The notes: generated from the sequence alone by a model not told the origin. Shown: positions 24,723-38,435, counted from the stretch's first letter. The stretch: 64,000 bases of DNA from Linepithema humile (GCF_040581485.1 NC_090128.1:2852001-2916000); one strand, 5' to 3'. Program-made: numbers and translations.

Positions 24723-25393
24723 GCAGCAGTTGATTTACGACATTTGTAAGATTATTTGGTCAAAGACAAATATAAATATAAAATAATTTTAAAATATTGT
24801 TGCATTTGAGTCAAATAAATCTATCGATAGTTTTTATCTATGAAAAAATTTCTATATAAAATATTAAGTTGCATGAGAATAGCGCGCTTGAATATGCGCT
24901 TTCAATGAATATAATGTTATATGATAATTGATGTCATTGTGCATACACATGGTAAATTCTTTATAAGAGTAAAATCCATCAATATCAAATACTATACATG
25001 AATCATTCAAAAATTTCGTGAACGTAAAAATAAAAAGAATAAAATTGAATAATATGATAGTCCTTCAGTAACAGATAATTGCATAAAAATTACAGATAAG
25101 GTGTTCCGCTTATGGAATTTCTATTACAATCTGTATTACAACAAGAGGTAATAGTTTATATTTATATAATATAACATAATGGTTTATGATAATTCCGTAC
25201 AAATCTTGTGAAATCTTTAAAAGATGCCATTTAATAAATTTAATAAAAATTTATTACAATGCAAGGCAATGCTGATAAAATATTATATTATAAAAAAATA
25301 AAAAATTATATACATATATAATATTTTTTTAAAGTACATTAAAAATACTCCTAAGTATATTTAAAAAAATAATAATAAGAGAAAATAGAAAGA

Positions 25394-25398
<5 letters not shown>

Positions 25399-25429
<31 letters not shown>

Positions 25430-25434
25430 AGGAA
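25399..25434. repeat. (GA)n microsatellite
   Basis: Uninterrupted AG dinucleotides, about 36 bases, ahead of the last exon of the Methuselah-like gene. Confidence 0.9.
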
Positions 25435-25617
25435 AAAAAAAGAGAGACAAGCTTTTTTTATGTGAAGATCTGAGGTACTATCATTTCGACATTCTAAATA
25501 AAGAGATCAACGCATAATAACGTAAAATTAAGTTTTGATTGGAGAATTATGGCATCACAATTAGTAGCAGATTAATTGTCGACCCTTGATTCACCGATAA
25601 AACTTTCCCTTTCAACG

Positions 25618-28600
25618 TTAGGGATCAGCCTCATCGGATGAACTCTTTGTGCGACAATTTGCCTGTACGTAGGGACTGATTTTCACTTGCAAGGGCATCA
25701 CTCCTGTTGAGGTGGTGCCAGTACGCGAGACTGTGCTGTGAAGTCCACTGCGCGTCGAATTTCTGGAGAAGAATTCGCGATCCTGGCAGCCGAAGCGCTT
25801 TAGCAACAGCCGCTTGATCTTTTCTTTCCACACAAATATGATGAAAATGATGAGTCCCTGCAGAGTGTTTGTCAGATCGGTAAGATACCAGACGTATTGC
25901 GGCGCGCTCTTGATCAGCCACGACACTATCTCCATGGACCAGTTTATGCCCATTACAATAAACAGCTTCAAGTATAGACTGAACCTGCAATGAATATATA
26001 TTAAATAAGTTATAAAATATTGAGCACGAAAATTTATCTTATTTGCAATGATAATTGAGTGAATTTTTTTTAACGCAAAAGAGATTTGTACAATGCACGA
26101 AAAAGAGTTTCGTATACAGAAACAACTACTGTTTTAGCCTGCTCGAACGCAGTGTGCATTTTGCTTTTGAGCGTTCCGCAGTCAAATGGTTCAAATAATA
26201 GTTCTCGGACTGCTAAAACGAATTCGAGCGGAAAACTTTGTCCTGCACAAGAATGTTTGACGTAGCCGATATTTTTGGGAAAGTAAATACTTTTAAAAAA
26301 TTGCAATTATCATTTCTAATATTCCTAAATATGAGAAAAAGTGAAAAAGTGAAAAATGTTAAAGTTAAGCTTAAAAAATAATATGTTGAATTTTGAATAT
26401 ATAATTGTGCAAAATTTTCAAGGAATTTTTAAGAAATATTATTTTAGTCTTTATGAAATAAGAGCGTCCACTTTCATTTTATTCGATCGCACGATTGTTT
26501 ATCGTTCTTTCGAGAGAATCGCAGACGTTCTCGAGGAATCTCGCGCGCGTGGTCGAAACGGTGGCAACGTGTTTGTTTCTTCAAAAGATTTCGTAATTAT
26601 GAAAGCAAACCGCCGCATGGGAAAGTCGCCGTCTAAAAATAATCATTTTGTTGAGAACCGATCGATATTATGCAAAGCCGTTTGCAAGCGGATATATCGG
26701 CGTCTCATTAACAAGGTACATAGATTGTTGCATATCGATGCCAAAATATTCATATGACCATTGCTTATTGTCATCGTGACGCCTGCTCTCGGAGCCTCTC
26801 AGATGATGGGCTGTGTCCTTTTTGTGGCGGATGATCTTCAACGCCGTGGAGATGAATAAACAAATGTTGCAGACAATAGTGATACCCATCGGTCCGTAAA
26901 AATACAATGCCTTTGCCGCATCCGCTGAAAATCAATTTTTTACATCGTTTTTCCAAGCGCACGTATAAAAAATATTTTCTCAGATTTAAGAAAAACGTCT
27001 CGAAAATTCTCAATATATGATTTTAATAAAATATACCAGCTTTAATGGCGACGTCACTTACTAGTAAACCAGCAACTGTCAGTGCCGAATTCCGGTCGAA
27101 TCAAATGCTCCGGCACGCTGGGAACGAAATCCATAATCGCACAGACGATAGTGAGGATGGAAGCGCTGCCCCACGCATAGATCGAATATATGATGAACTT
27201 TTTTCTCTCTCGTTGCTTCATGCTTCCTTGTAACGAGCGAAATCCTCTGCGAAATACATTTTACATTTAGTCAGCAATAAGTAGGACAAGTCGAAATGTA
27301 AATGCACATTAAAATAATTATCGCTTTTGGTCGAGGCTCTCTTTGGAACTACGACTTGCCGATGTAAAACTGTTAGATTTGCCGACGCCAAGCCAAAAGA
27401 ATCATCTATTGATAATTTATCGAATGATAGGTTATCAAATGAATGATTTACGACGCCGGAAGAAATTGATGTTCAATTATGTTTCAATTAATTACGACAT
27501 CTCTATTAATCGCAATTTATTGCATGATTCTCCGGACAATTAAATTTAAATGCTATTTTTCCTCTAATTTCTGATGTTAATGTTTTATCATATAAAATTG
27601 TACTGTGCATATCGCAACAGTTGCAATAAATAATACATTGTGCTAGGTTCAGATACAGAATTAAGAGGAAATACACTGAAGATAAGAAGTAGATGTAGGT
27701 GACACATAATAGAGATAAATCAATCTATCGCTGTTAATCAACTTCAAAGTAACGTTGTCTTATTGTATTTAAACTTTGCGCTTTTGTTACATTAATTTAT
27801 GTTTCTTTTAATCTTTTTCTTTTCCAATGGCTCTTAAAAATAAAACACAAAGGACATAATTTTCTTAAGTATAAAGTTTTGCGTCTAATTATAGCCTCTG
27901 ACATAATGTATGCTTCCCACTTCCGGGCCGCGCATTTTGTAACAAAAATTGATTTAAAATAATGTAAACACATGTGTTAAATCATGTTGACCGAGGGATG
28001 TGTGATTCATGCATTTACGAGGCCAGGCGTGTTTACACGGGTGCAGAAAGACGACACACATGATGTCACAATATGATGAGTGCACGTAATAAAGAAGGAA
28101 ATTAATCTGATTCCGAGTACGACCCCTCGCTCGCGCGCGCAACACACTCTGTAATTGATTACCAGAGAACGCACAATGTGCGCAACGTAGACAATCGTCA
28201 CACCCTCGTAACAGCGTGAAACGGGCTTGGCGACAGTAGGTCAGTCCATGCTCACACATGTGGGAACAACAAACACGCGGCATCGTCACGTCATGGAATT
28301 TCATTGACACGCGAGACATAAAAAAATTGCTTTTTAGGATTCCGCGAATGCGCGTGATCAAAAAGCGTAATCAAAAAGAGAGGAAATAAAAAATGCATGC
28401 GTTGCGTGCTTTACGCACGATTAAAAGCGCACGAATTATATGCTATTTTGTACATATAAATAGATATAAATAGCTCACACCAATGCGAATGGCATTGTGT
28501 ATAACTTAATTTTATTTCAATAATATGTGTGTTCTTCGAGCAAACATTAGATTATGTAGAGTTAACAAGTGGGTGTATTCCTCAGCAGTGCTCACGTTCA

Positions 28601-28955
28601 CTGCTCGTTTACGCGCTGGTATTTGGGAATACACTGACATTTTCCGCGCACCGAATATTGCCTGTCCGAATGGCTTCTTGGACCGACGTCCGACCGCGAA
28701 GGAGATCAAAATTAACTCGGCTGTGTTTGCGCCACATACGCTCGTCGGTCACGTACCGGATATTAATTCGCGTCCTGTCGCTATCAATTTCCCCCCGATG
28801 TTTGTCAATTATCAAATTTCTCTACCACAAACGTCGGATCGAGTGGCGCTTGTGAAAATATTTGGCGAATCAATTAACTCGCTTTGACCTAGAACTCGAT
28901 CCGAAACGCTTTATTCTCGATGAATCGTAATTAATATTTTGATCATAATTAAGTA

Positions 28956-29038
<83 letters not shown>

Positions 29039-29224
29039 TATATATATATATATATAAATATATATATATAAATAAAATATTTGTTATTTGAACACCAAAT
29101 TTTGACAGTAATTTTATGAACAAAAAAATTAAACGTAAATTAATCTTTTTTTATTTACAAATACAAAACAGTTGATTGTACATAAATTAGAATATTTTAA
29201 AGATATTATTTTCATTATATAAAC

Positions 29225-29270
<46 letters not shown>

Positions 29271-31111
29271 GTTTATATAATGAAAATAATATCTTTAAAA
29301 TATTCTAATTTATGTACAATCAACTGTTTTGTATTTGTAAATAAAAAAAGATTAATTTACGTTTAATTTTTTTGTTCATAAAATTACTGTCAAAATTTGG
29401 TGTTCAAATAACAAATATTTTATTTAAGAAATATTAAGAAAATTATTTTTAACTTCTTTGTTTATAAATAAAATGAGATATTTATAGCAACTTACCCGAA
29501 TGTCCACCAAATGTCGAAACACATAACATTTAGCCAGAAGAAACTCGCCAAAAATGAAAAATGGATGACGAAAGCTGAAACAGTTGAATAAAACAATGTC
29601 AATAGTCACATTAAAATTCCGACGAAATCAGAATTATTGCTATAACTGTTCATGGAAAAAAAACAAGTTTATTTCAACTTTCTGCATTGGGAAATTTTAG
29701 CAAAAAGCGGGTAAATTTAATAAATATATGACAGTGTTAAATCAAATAATATCTTCCCGAGACTTAAAAGCGTAATCTTCACAAAGTTTCAAGAAAAACA
29801 GACATTTATCAAAATAGATCAAAATGCACCTAGAAATCGAATTGTATCAACTATTACTTTCGTTGTGCGACAACTTAAAGATTTCGATCATTTCTACGTT
29901 TAAATTGGCAGAAAGGAAATAATTGATATGCGCGAGTGTACAATCGTTGACGTTCACGCTGCATTTTTATAATTCGGGTGTGCTGTACCCATTGCGATGC
30001 AGAGGGATTCTGGTAATATCGCCTGGTTGATCAGCTGCACCACCGCAAGAACGGTGTACGCGACGAACAGCGAGCCGACGTATCCGCGCAGCGTATAACC
30101 GTGCATGTTTCGCAGCTCCGGCAGTATGGAATATACCACGAATGTCGCCAGTAGAAATGGCAGGGATATTATGAGACCCGCAACAGGTATATCGCTGTGC
30201 TGATCCGGCAAAGTCGCATTCTTGGTCTCGTTCGAGAAGCAAATAACCACCTCGTACTGGTTGCCATTCACAACGGCGAGGCAATAAGACGTCAATTCGA
30301 TAAACTCGTCGTAACGCGGTTGGTACAGCGAACCGTTGGCGAGTACCGTGTATTCGTCCTCCGGATAATCGTCGGGATTGAGCACGTAACGTCCATATTC
30401 GCACGGATCGTTGATGATTAATTGAAATACCTCATCCAGCTTCCTTTCTTTGTTCTGCGATGAATCGCTCGTGTATACCGGGAAAGAATAATTACCCTTC
30501 TCACTCACGCACTTCTCATTAATCAAACGATCGCCGAGAGGACAACAGAGCTGGATGCAGGTGTTGTTGTTGCACACTTCATACGTAGAGATGTTGCTCT
30601 CATTGCCATCTTTACTGAAATTTCCGTGGAACTCGTGCAATGTAAAGTTGTTTACGTTTTGCGCGAAGTATTCGTGTGATTTGTGCGACGCGGAATTATT
30701 CTTGTCTTCTTGCAGTTTCATCAATTTTTTATGCGATTCGTGTGAGATGGAATCGTTTTTGATATTAGCCTTCGCGCGGAGCTCCGTCGGCATCTGATTG
30801 TCTCCCTGATGGGCCTTCGTAGAATACAGATGAAATTCGTATTCCGTCGTGTCGTAATTTTCGCGATTGTTTCCCACGGAATTAACGCGAAACTCGCGTC
30901 GCGTCTCGTTGTCCTTGGTGGAATTTTCACGCGAATAATACGTTATTAGTTTCGCTTCATCACTGCGGTCTTTCATCAAATTTGCGTCAGGTTCATGTTG
31001 CACCATCGAATTTTCCTCGTCATCGTTCGTGGAATTCTTCTGAGACTGAGAGGACGAAACGAGCAAAAACGCGAAGCACCAAAACGCGAGGTCTTGCCGG
31101 CACATTGTCAA
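25618..31111 (-). CDS. mthl: Methuselah-like GPCR: ectodomain module 1 plus shared TM3-TM7 core
   Basis: Minus-strand exons: 31111-29989 (N-terminus, ectodomain, TM1-TM2), 29574-29496, 27246-27062, 26924-26759, 25984-25618; 1920 bases, 639 residues, phases 1-2-1-2. A signal peptide starts MTMCRQDLAFWCFAFLL, then a long Asn-rich, glycosylation-prone linker, then the Methuselah ectodomain with YTVLANGSLYQP and TM1 near GLIISLPFLLATFVVY. The shared exons carry FVIHFSFLASFFWLNVMCFD, RKKFIIYSIYAWG, KALYFYGPMGITIVCN and FIVMGINWSMEIVSWL, which are TM3 to TM7 hallmarks of class B Methuselah receptors. The donor of exon 4 is weak (TG|GTCATA) but required by phase. The tail is Ser/Thr-rich and ends SSDEADP. 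Only one set of TM3-TM7 exons exists here for three ectodomain modules, so these four exons are probably shared. Confidence 0.9.
28956..29069. repeat. (TA)n tract in Methuselah-like intron
   Basis: Interrupted TA/TAA microsatellite directly next to the perfect palindrome. Confidence 0.9.
29070..29425. repeat. Perfect 356-bp palindrome in Methuselah-like intron
   Basis: Left arm starts AAATAAAATATTTGTTATTT and the right arm ends with its exact inverse. I find no mismatch over about 160 bases per arm; a (TA)n stretch of roughly 45 bases forms the loop. It lies in the intron between shared exons 2 and 3 of the receptor, 70 bases from the exon at 29496-29574. It contains no coding sequence. Confidence 0.9.
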
Positions 31112-32572
31112 TCTACTAATGATTGAATTTACTCAACAGACTTGGTTTTTTCTTATGAAAGCTTTGTGAGATGTCCAGTAACCGCAGCGATATCGCAAAG
31201 TACGGAAACGAGGATACGCGTGATATCATCAGCCTATCACGATTTATCCGCAACACTTTTGTTTTAACAGAGAGCGGATTTTCGTGTGTATATTGCATAT
31301 CAGGAAAAAAACGATGCCGATAAAAAGGTACCTCGATAAGGCAGGTTCTTGATCGGCGGGGATGATGACAAGGCGACAGGAGACGCTAATCCCTTTAAAT
31401 TGAGATTCATAGTCTGGCTTTTGAAGCGTGTGGTTTAGAGAATACGTGACGTTCGCAGATGAATGTGAACATTTACGTCAATTTATTCGATTTTTAAGTG
31501 GCTTTAGTGCTTTTTCGTTCTACATGTGCGCGCATGTTTCTGACTTGTTTTATAGCAACGATAAGCAGGATGAATGATTCTGACACAGTTTGGAAAACTC
31601 AGAAGATTTAAGAAGAATTTAAAATAATTAAATAATCGAGTCAATTATCATCATATCGTATGCGTTTTTAATTTTGAATGCGTGAAAAATTTTAGTATAT
31701 TAGTGCATGCTCAGCTTTCTATGTTAAAAAAAATTAATGAAAAAAAAGCGGACAGAGTTATGTTAAGTGTGAGTGCAAGTATATGAACCATGAATGAAAA
31801 GCAAAATTAAAGCAAGATAAAAAAACCTATTTACATACTGCTAAAAAATGCCTATTTACATACTACTAAAATGCCTATTTACATACTATTAAATATGCTT
31901 ACATTCAATATATCATTCATTGAGTAATATGAGAATCGCGATTTACATACATATGTCACATTAAAGTAATTGTTGTATATTAAGAAACGCGTAAATTTTT
32001 CAAGATTTTATTACTTTAGCTTCAATCATTTTAATTTATTATTTACAAAATCTGTGAAAGAGAAAGTATAAATGTCAATTAATCACTTTAAAAAGTTGAA
32101 CAATCTCTCGATAATCTGCAAGATTTCTAAAATCTGATGCGATTTTTTTCACTATTTTAATATGTATACGAAATAAATAAATTATATATATATACAGGGT
32201 GATTCAAAATAACCTGATGTCCTTGCAATGCCATATTCTTGAGCGAATTCTGAGACGATTTTTCCTTTTACAAAATTTTGTCCGAAGCTTAGTTTTCGAG
32301 TTATAATTGAAAATAGTTTGCTACTTACGAGTCCAATACAACGGACAGACAGGGACGGTGTAATGTGTCATGAGACGATAGTAAACACTTGACAGTCTCA
32401 TTATACGTTGCGCGTCCCTGCCTGCCCGTTGTACCGAACTCGTAAGTTGCTATCTATTTTCAATTATAACTCGAAAACTAAGCTTCGGACAAAATTTTGT
32501 AAAAGGAAAAATCGTCTCAGAATTCGTTCAAGAATATGGCATTGCAAGGACATCAGGTTATTTTGAATCACC

Positions 32573-32616
<44 letters not shown>

Positions 32617-32619
32617 ATA

Positions 32620-32661
<42 letters not shown>

Positions 32662-33033
32662 CATATATGAGCTGTTTTTTTTTTAAGTGGTATAAGTTGC
32701 CTCAAGTTGCGACTAAGAAAAGTAATATTTTACTTAGGAAAAACTTATAAAAACGTCACATAATAAAATTGCACATGTCTAGAAATCTTAAAAACAAAAA
32801 AGTAGCTTATTAAATAGCATAAAGCGCAAAACATTAAATATCTCGTAAGAAAAATAAAGTGAATTAATATCAATTTAAAAAAAAAGAACAATACTCATAT
32901 AATTGCACACGGCGGCAATGATGTATCGTGTCAGTCAAAAATGAATATCGCCGCTGTGATTTTATTCCATACGCAGCGCAATCCGTTCATAATCGAGTTA
33001 AAAAGAGAAATGGCATCATTTTTATGGATATAC
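31112..33033. other. Between ectodomain modules 1 and 2
   Basis: Presumed promoter region of module 1 (31112-31450, moderately GC-rich) followed by AT-rich DNA, a 383-bp TIR element (32194-32576) and a TA/TG microsatellite (32577-32665). I looked for a second set of TM3-TM7 exons on the minus strand and found none. Confidence 0.6.
32194..32576. mobile_element. 383-bp TIR element, ACAGGGTG type
   Basis: Begins ACAGGGTGATTCAAAATAAC and ends with its inverse CACCCTGT, TA on each side. The arms are about 165 bases each with few mismatches, so nearly the whole element folds back. No transposase ORF. Ends resemble those of mariner-type elements common in ants and other insects. Confidence 0.85.
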
Positions 33034-34444
33034 CGAGTGCCAAGCAGATGTTGTTTGATATTTTTTCCTGCGGTGTTAGTTGCAGGACTCCCAATATGCT
33101 GTACGCTATCGCCAAGCAGCCGACGTATCCGCACAGCGTCAGACCGTGCAGGTTCCTCAGCTCGGGCAGCAGCCAGTAAACAGCGTACGTAGCGACCAGA
33201 AATGGAACAGATGCCAACATCCCGAAGGAGTACACGACTTCACTAACATCTTCGACTGCATCCTCGCAAAAGAACACCAGGTAATCCGTGTAGTAACTTT
33301 TTACTCGACCCAAACAGTATTGATCATAGTTCAGTATACGATCTTCCACTTCGTCAGTCAACGGTCGTATTATAGAACCGTTCGACAACAGGTACCATTT
33401 CTCGTCCTCGTAGACGTCCGGATGTAAAGGATATCGCTTCTTACCAGAGCATGGATTCCAGACCACAAAACGGAAATACTCGTTGCTCGCGGTAACATTT
33501 GTCGGTGTAAGATTGGTCTCGTAGATTGCCGGCAGCTGCACGGTTTCCGTTCCGTTCTCCGTGTTGTTGACGCAATTATTTTTGAAGAGGAGATTGCCGA
33601 TATGACAGCATAGGGACACTTTGGGCCTTTCGGTGTTGTTATTGCTGTCGACGTCGATCTAAGAGCGGAGCCGGAGGGAGCGGGAAGAAATAACGTTAAC
33701 TCGTAATTCTGATGCAGTTATGCAGAAAAGAATTAAATGCCAACTTATCGATTTAAAGATTTCAATTGCGAAATATTATCAAAAATATGCGGTATATTAT
33801 ATGCATAATAAAATCAATTGTTGGAAATCGACCATCATATTTAATTAAAAACAAATTGGTCTTAAAGCAACACTGCATTTTATTGTAAATATTGATTTCC
33901 TTTCCGCATAACTATTGATCCAATTACAGTTTTTGTAAAGAAAATAGATTCCAAGTTATATCGTAAATTGAATCGATCACAGACAAGCAAATTGAAATAA
34001 AAATTGAGTGAAGTTGAATGAAGAATCGAACTGCTTAAAAGTTTGTTAGAATATTAATATTACTTAATTTTTTATTTACAGAATTTAATCACAATTGACA
34101 CGAACACCCTTAAGCTTTTTAGAGTGTAAGTTTTCCTCACAGAGATCACAAATAGTTAATCATTTCTAATATTATCACCACATTCACACAAATGTAACTA
34201 ATTGGAAACTTGTGATTTATCGCGTAACCGCAGATATTAAAATTCATTACGTTGAACGCATATGTATTAAGCAAAGCGGCATGAATGAGCTTGAAATTAT
34301 CTCTACCTCCGAGTGTATATGAAGGGTGATAAAACTTTCTTTTCCCAATCCCTCTGGCTCTTTGTCCTTTTGATCGAGAGGGACGGCCGCGATCAGGATC
34401 GCGAGAGACGCAAGGAACAACACCATTCCTGGACGCCGTTCCAT
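33034..34444 (-). CDS. mthl: Methuselah-like ectodomain module 2 (alternative 5' exons)
   Basis: Two minus-strand exons: 34444-34307 (signal peptide MERRPGMVLFLASLAILIAA, donor GAG|GTAGAG) and 33658-33034 (ectodomain, TM1, TM2). The ectodomain has VSLCCHIG, a Cys-rich start, RYPLHPDVYEDEKWYLLSNG and TM1 near GMLASVPFLVATYAVYW, then ICLALG at the donor CTCG|GTATAT, phase 1. Spliced to the shared exons starting at 29574, it would give about 519 residues. No TM3-TM7 exons follow it locally, so alone it would be a two-pass fragment. Either an alternative promoter isoform of the same locus, which I favour, or a decayed partial gene; the intact frame and splice sites argue against decay. Confidence 0.8.
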
Positions 34445-34925
34445 TTTGTACTAATTAGTGAGGCTGGTTAGTCTGAATAATTATCGTCTCCGCCTCTCAA
34501 TGTGATCGCCGCACGGAAGTTTACTCATGAAAGTGCCACAAAGAATGACGAAAGAGAGAAGGAGATAAAGAATGTTCGATGACTCTCTGGAGAATGTGGC
34601 AAGCCTCTTTCTATGCTCCATAAAATAATAATTATATTGTGCAGGCATGGCCGACCTTGGGGGGGTGGAAGGGAGAAAATGTTATAGCCCTCGCGCAGAG
34701 GGCGCATCATCGATGCCATAATAAACAAAAACAAAATAGAAAAAGGTAATCTCATTAACGAACACGTAAGAAAGAGGCGCCCACGTTAAAAGACACCTCC
34801 TTCTGATACACAAAGGTGCCAATCCCTCTTTTGCATACGAGTGAATAAAATAACTTTTCTTTTTTTTTTTAGTTCAACTATTGCATAGATAAGGAACGCT
34901 TATGTAAAGATTACACAAGAAACGC

Positions 34926-34932
34926 TATAAAA
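34926..34932 (+). promoter_or_regulatory. Candidate TATA box, plus strand
   Basis: TATAAAA in the context GCTATAAAACC, followed about 30-50 bases later by a GC-richer leader and a donor-like AAG|GTAAAT near 35031. No plus-strand coding exon follows until INPP4 at 41.4 kb. It could start a noncoding RNA or a distal INPP4 transcript, or be chance. Confidence 0.25.
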
Positions 34933-37900
34933 CCTAGAACCGGCCCCACGTGCAACCTTATTGCGTCCCGTTGCTGTTAGTGCGTGAACCGTTGAACCGA
35001 ACTCAACCGAGCCGAGCGATAAAAGATAAGGTAAATTTAATCAGTGAAAGATAGATATAATAGCATTTTTGGTGGATGGATATATGTAGTTATTTACAAA
35101 GCAAAGTATCCAGCTAATAAGAAAATTTATAGCACGTTGAATGAATGACAAATGGCGTATGTAGATACGTTTATAACGGTAAATGTTTTATTAAGCATTA
35201 TTCTATGTAATCTATATAATAATATTTAACTTTTTTAATTACCACTTGATTTTAAGTAAAGAAAACTAATAAGTCTAGTATAAAAGCTTTTTACAAAGTT
35301 TAAAAATTGTGTTATTGAAGAAATTAAATTGATTACTAGCAATTTGGTTGCAACGCAGTTGTGACATGATTCATCAAATATAATCGGACGAAGTAAATAA
35401 ATCCCTCTTCGCTTTCATCGCGCGTGCATCCAATCTCAAATTATCAAAGAATTACTGTTTGATACAGACCCATACGCGCGTCACAGCCGTTCTATAGCGT
35501 GACACAAGCAAAATGTAACAGAAAACTACAGTTAAATAATATATTTCTACAGTTTATATAATAGAAATTTTCTAGATAATATAAACTGACTGTGTATTTC
35601 CAGAAAACATGATTTTACAAAATTACAATGGTATGTCACTTAATAACTTTGCGTTATGCAGAAAACTCAACAGACATTTAAATTCAGCATGTAAAAGGAT
35701 TACAATTACATTTACGTAACGCAATAATAGAAAATAAATTGCAAGTTTATGGGTGTGATCAGAAGTATCTACATACAAATATTTGTGTATGGCGAAATAT
35801 TTTGTACTGTTAATTACTTGGCAACATTAAAGCTGATGTATATAATGTGAACACATTCCGATGTCACCTTAATCGTTTCCTTGAAAAAGCAAATTTATTT
35901 GTGCGTAAGAAAAGTATTGTTACCTGTTGTATAATGTTGCAATATTTACAAATATTTTATTATTTTATAATACTTATAGCAAGCGCTATTCTAATAATCT
36001 CCAATAAAAAAAAATAACTGAGTTGATTGTATAAGAAAGGGGCGTGTATCTTAAGATCAGAACATAGAACAACAGATTTACGTCAGTAGTGAACTTTTTG
36101 ACGCACGCGATATAATTATCGGGGAAGAAACGGGATAAATGTGAGAGAAAGTAAAATGCGCGTTTCTTTTTCCCGACAAATTCTCGAAACACGACGTACG
36201 TTCATCCGGATAAAATATCAGCACTATCGCTAACGATTAGTTAACTTCTAGTTATCTATCACTGTACGATAAAGCCGGCATTGAATCCGATTTCGATGCG
36301 ACTTCACTTCCGAGCACGAGGAGCGCGCGAGAAACGCGCGTAGGTACTCGCGTGAGCAACGAAGCAAGACTACCGGACAACGAGTTGTCGACTGTGTTGA
36401 ATAACCGGCCTACCTGCTGCGATCTCATATATACAGGGCGCTCTGAAAAAAAAGCGAGAAACCTCTAGCAGTGATAACTTGACCAATCCAGCGGCAATGT
36501 AAATTTAGACTGTTTAGGTATTTAACGCTTTGCTAGAGAGCCATCATGTCTTTGAGAGAGCTACGAAAGCTGAAAATAGATTTATGAAGCGGCTAGATAA
36601 ACGAGTGAACAATGAAAGTTTTAAGTTGCACGATACGTTATTTTGTGCATATGAAAAATTTATTTCAGAAAAGATATCAATCGACAGAGTGGGCGCAGGA
36701 AAATTTCTCACTCGATCTCGTGCGAAGCCAGTCGCGTGCGTGATGGAGAAACATATGTTTGCGATCGAAAATCGAAATTATATTGAATATATCATTTTAC
36801 CGCTATTTGCGAACACTTTTGTCCCACTCTATAGGCGATGATGCCTCGCCATGGCGAGGCAGACAACGGAATACACACTACGAGGAAACCGGTTTGCACT
36901 CGCCGCCCGTATCTCACATCGCACTCATCAGGGGAATCATTGACATTTGTTTTGCGGGAAATCGAAGATAGTGATGGTTCAAGTGGCGCCGACGCGTTTT
37001 CCGTTCACGTCCGATCCCGACTTTCCTCATAGAAAGGAGCTCGCGTCGATCGTATTAGATTCCATGAAATAACGCGGAACGAATACGAAAAAATAAGCCG
37101 TAAGTCAGGAAACGTAGTTTTGCATCATTGCTAATCGCAGAGATATTGGAATGTGTGTAGAAAACCGTTTACAAATGATTCATGCAGCGTATCTATATAT
37201 TGGTGTTCTACATTAGTGAGTGGAATAAATGCGATAACTCTTATTTTACATGATAACATGCGTACATGTGTGTGTGTGTGTTTTTTATGACATTTATGAC
37301 ATTTATTAAAATGGAAAATCAATCCGTGTGTTCTTACGAAGTAATTTGCTAAGATACTATCTGAATCTAATCTTATTTCTACGAATTTTTCAGAGAAATA
37401 TTTAATATGGAAAAATTCCTCTTTTATCACAGATTGAAACAGTTTGTTTGGAATTTTTCTCTCTCTTTCGTGTCTTTTAATCCAAAGCACTTATAATTTT
37501 TATTTATTTAATAATGACGTATTTTTATAATGATGTATTTTTTTATGTTTTGACAGTTTTTAAAACAAACTATACCTGCGTTCATTAATTAAAGAGTAAA
37601 AATACAACAGTGCTAACGTCACGATACCTAGTAGTACGATACGTGACGTAGTATCGTAGTAATTATACTTATTACAATTAATTCCAGCGTTCTACATAAG
37701 ATATTCTGTTAAGATAATATTCCCACGATTACATTTCAAATTAAAAAACAATCGGGAAAAATAAAATGTAAATTTGATTTTCAAAATGAAGCATTATAAA
37801 TATTGTCTTCACACGAGACTTGTAAGATTACGATTATTTTCACACGATTATTTTCACACGAAAATACATGTTACATATTGTTAGCATCGCTCTCTTCTAC

Positions 37901-38007
37901 ATTGCATTTTGAAATATTTTTAAATTAATTGTTTTGCGATGTAAATTAGGGTATTGTTAAGAGCTTTAAATCTTTCAAAACTTAAACATTCTCTAATCAA
38001 CGTCTAA

Positions 38008-38435
38008 GGGCCACTTTTTCCAACGTCGGTTAACGTTAACCGACGATTTCAATTTGTTAATAGAATTGACATGAATGAAATATGGTCATCAAAAAAGAAA
38101 AAAATTTGAAATTTTTGTCACCTTTAATGAAGATATTTTATTCTTTATGTTAGCAATTCTACACGGAGAAAATTTTATATCAAAAATTGCTATAGTAATT
38201 TTTCGTAATTTTACTAGTAATTTTACTATAGTACGGTAGTAGCCGCGGACCACAAAGGAATTATAAAAATTTTTACTATGTTTTTCACATGTGAAACATA
38301 GCAAAAATTTTCGGTCCGCGGCTTCATGGTTCGCGGTTGCTGCCGTACATAGTAATTTTTGATATAAAATTTTCTGCGTGTATTAACAAATTGAAATCGT
38401 CGATTAACGTTAACCGACGTTGGAAAAGGTGGCTC
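38008..38435. mobile_element. PIF/Harbinger-like MITE with nested MITE
   Basis: TIRs GGGCCACTTTTTCCAACG and its near inverse CGTTGGAAAAGGTGGCTC, about 55 bases each side, flanked by TAA at 38005-38007 and 38436-38438. A three-base TAA/TTA duplication is typical of PIF/Harbinger. The inner part is occupied by the CACGG MITE at 38162-38380. Confidence 0.8.
38162..38380. mobile_element. MITE, CACGG family, nested copy
   Basis: CACGGAGAAAATTTTATATC to AAAATTTTCTGCGTG, TA on both sides, 219 bases. Third member of the family in this window; longer than the others through a local duplication of AGTAATTTT near its 5' arm. Being inside the Harbinger-like element, it inserted later. Confidence 0.85.

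Larger units (their letters stand above)
21350..25617. other. Spacer between the RCC1-BTB array and the Methuselah-like locus
   Basis: To about 23540 this is the upstream part of unit C, with the anonymous ORF, GA tract and GC island; a stretch near 22830-23230 is private to this unit. From 23540 the DNA is very AT-rich and shows no coding sequence I can support. It holds a TIR element at 24568-24722 and a GA microsatellite at 25399-25434. Confidence 0.6.

Noticed and set aside
26070..26757. ORFs on both strands in a Methuselah-like intron (78 and 133 codons)
   Set aside because: No domain, no splice context, and the plus-strand one ends antisense to a receptor exon.
28525..28887. 120-codon plus-strand ORF in the receptor intron
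   Set aside because: Overlapping ORFs on both strands in a GC-richer patch, with no recognisable domain or exon signals.
36530..36841. 103-codon plus-strand ORF
   Set aside because: No similarity to a known family and no splice or promoter support. A nearby ACAGGGCGCTCTG sequence looks like a transposon end, but no partner repeat was found.
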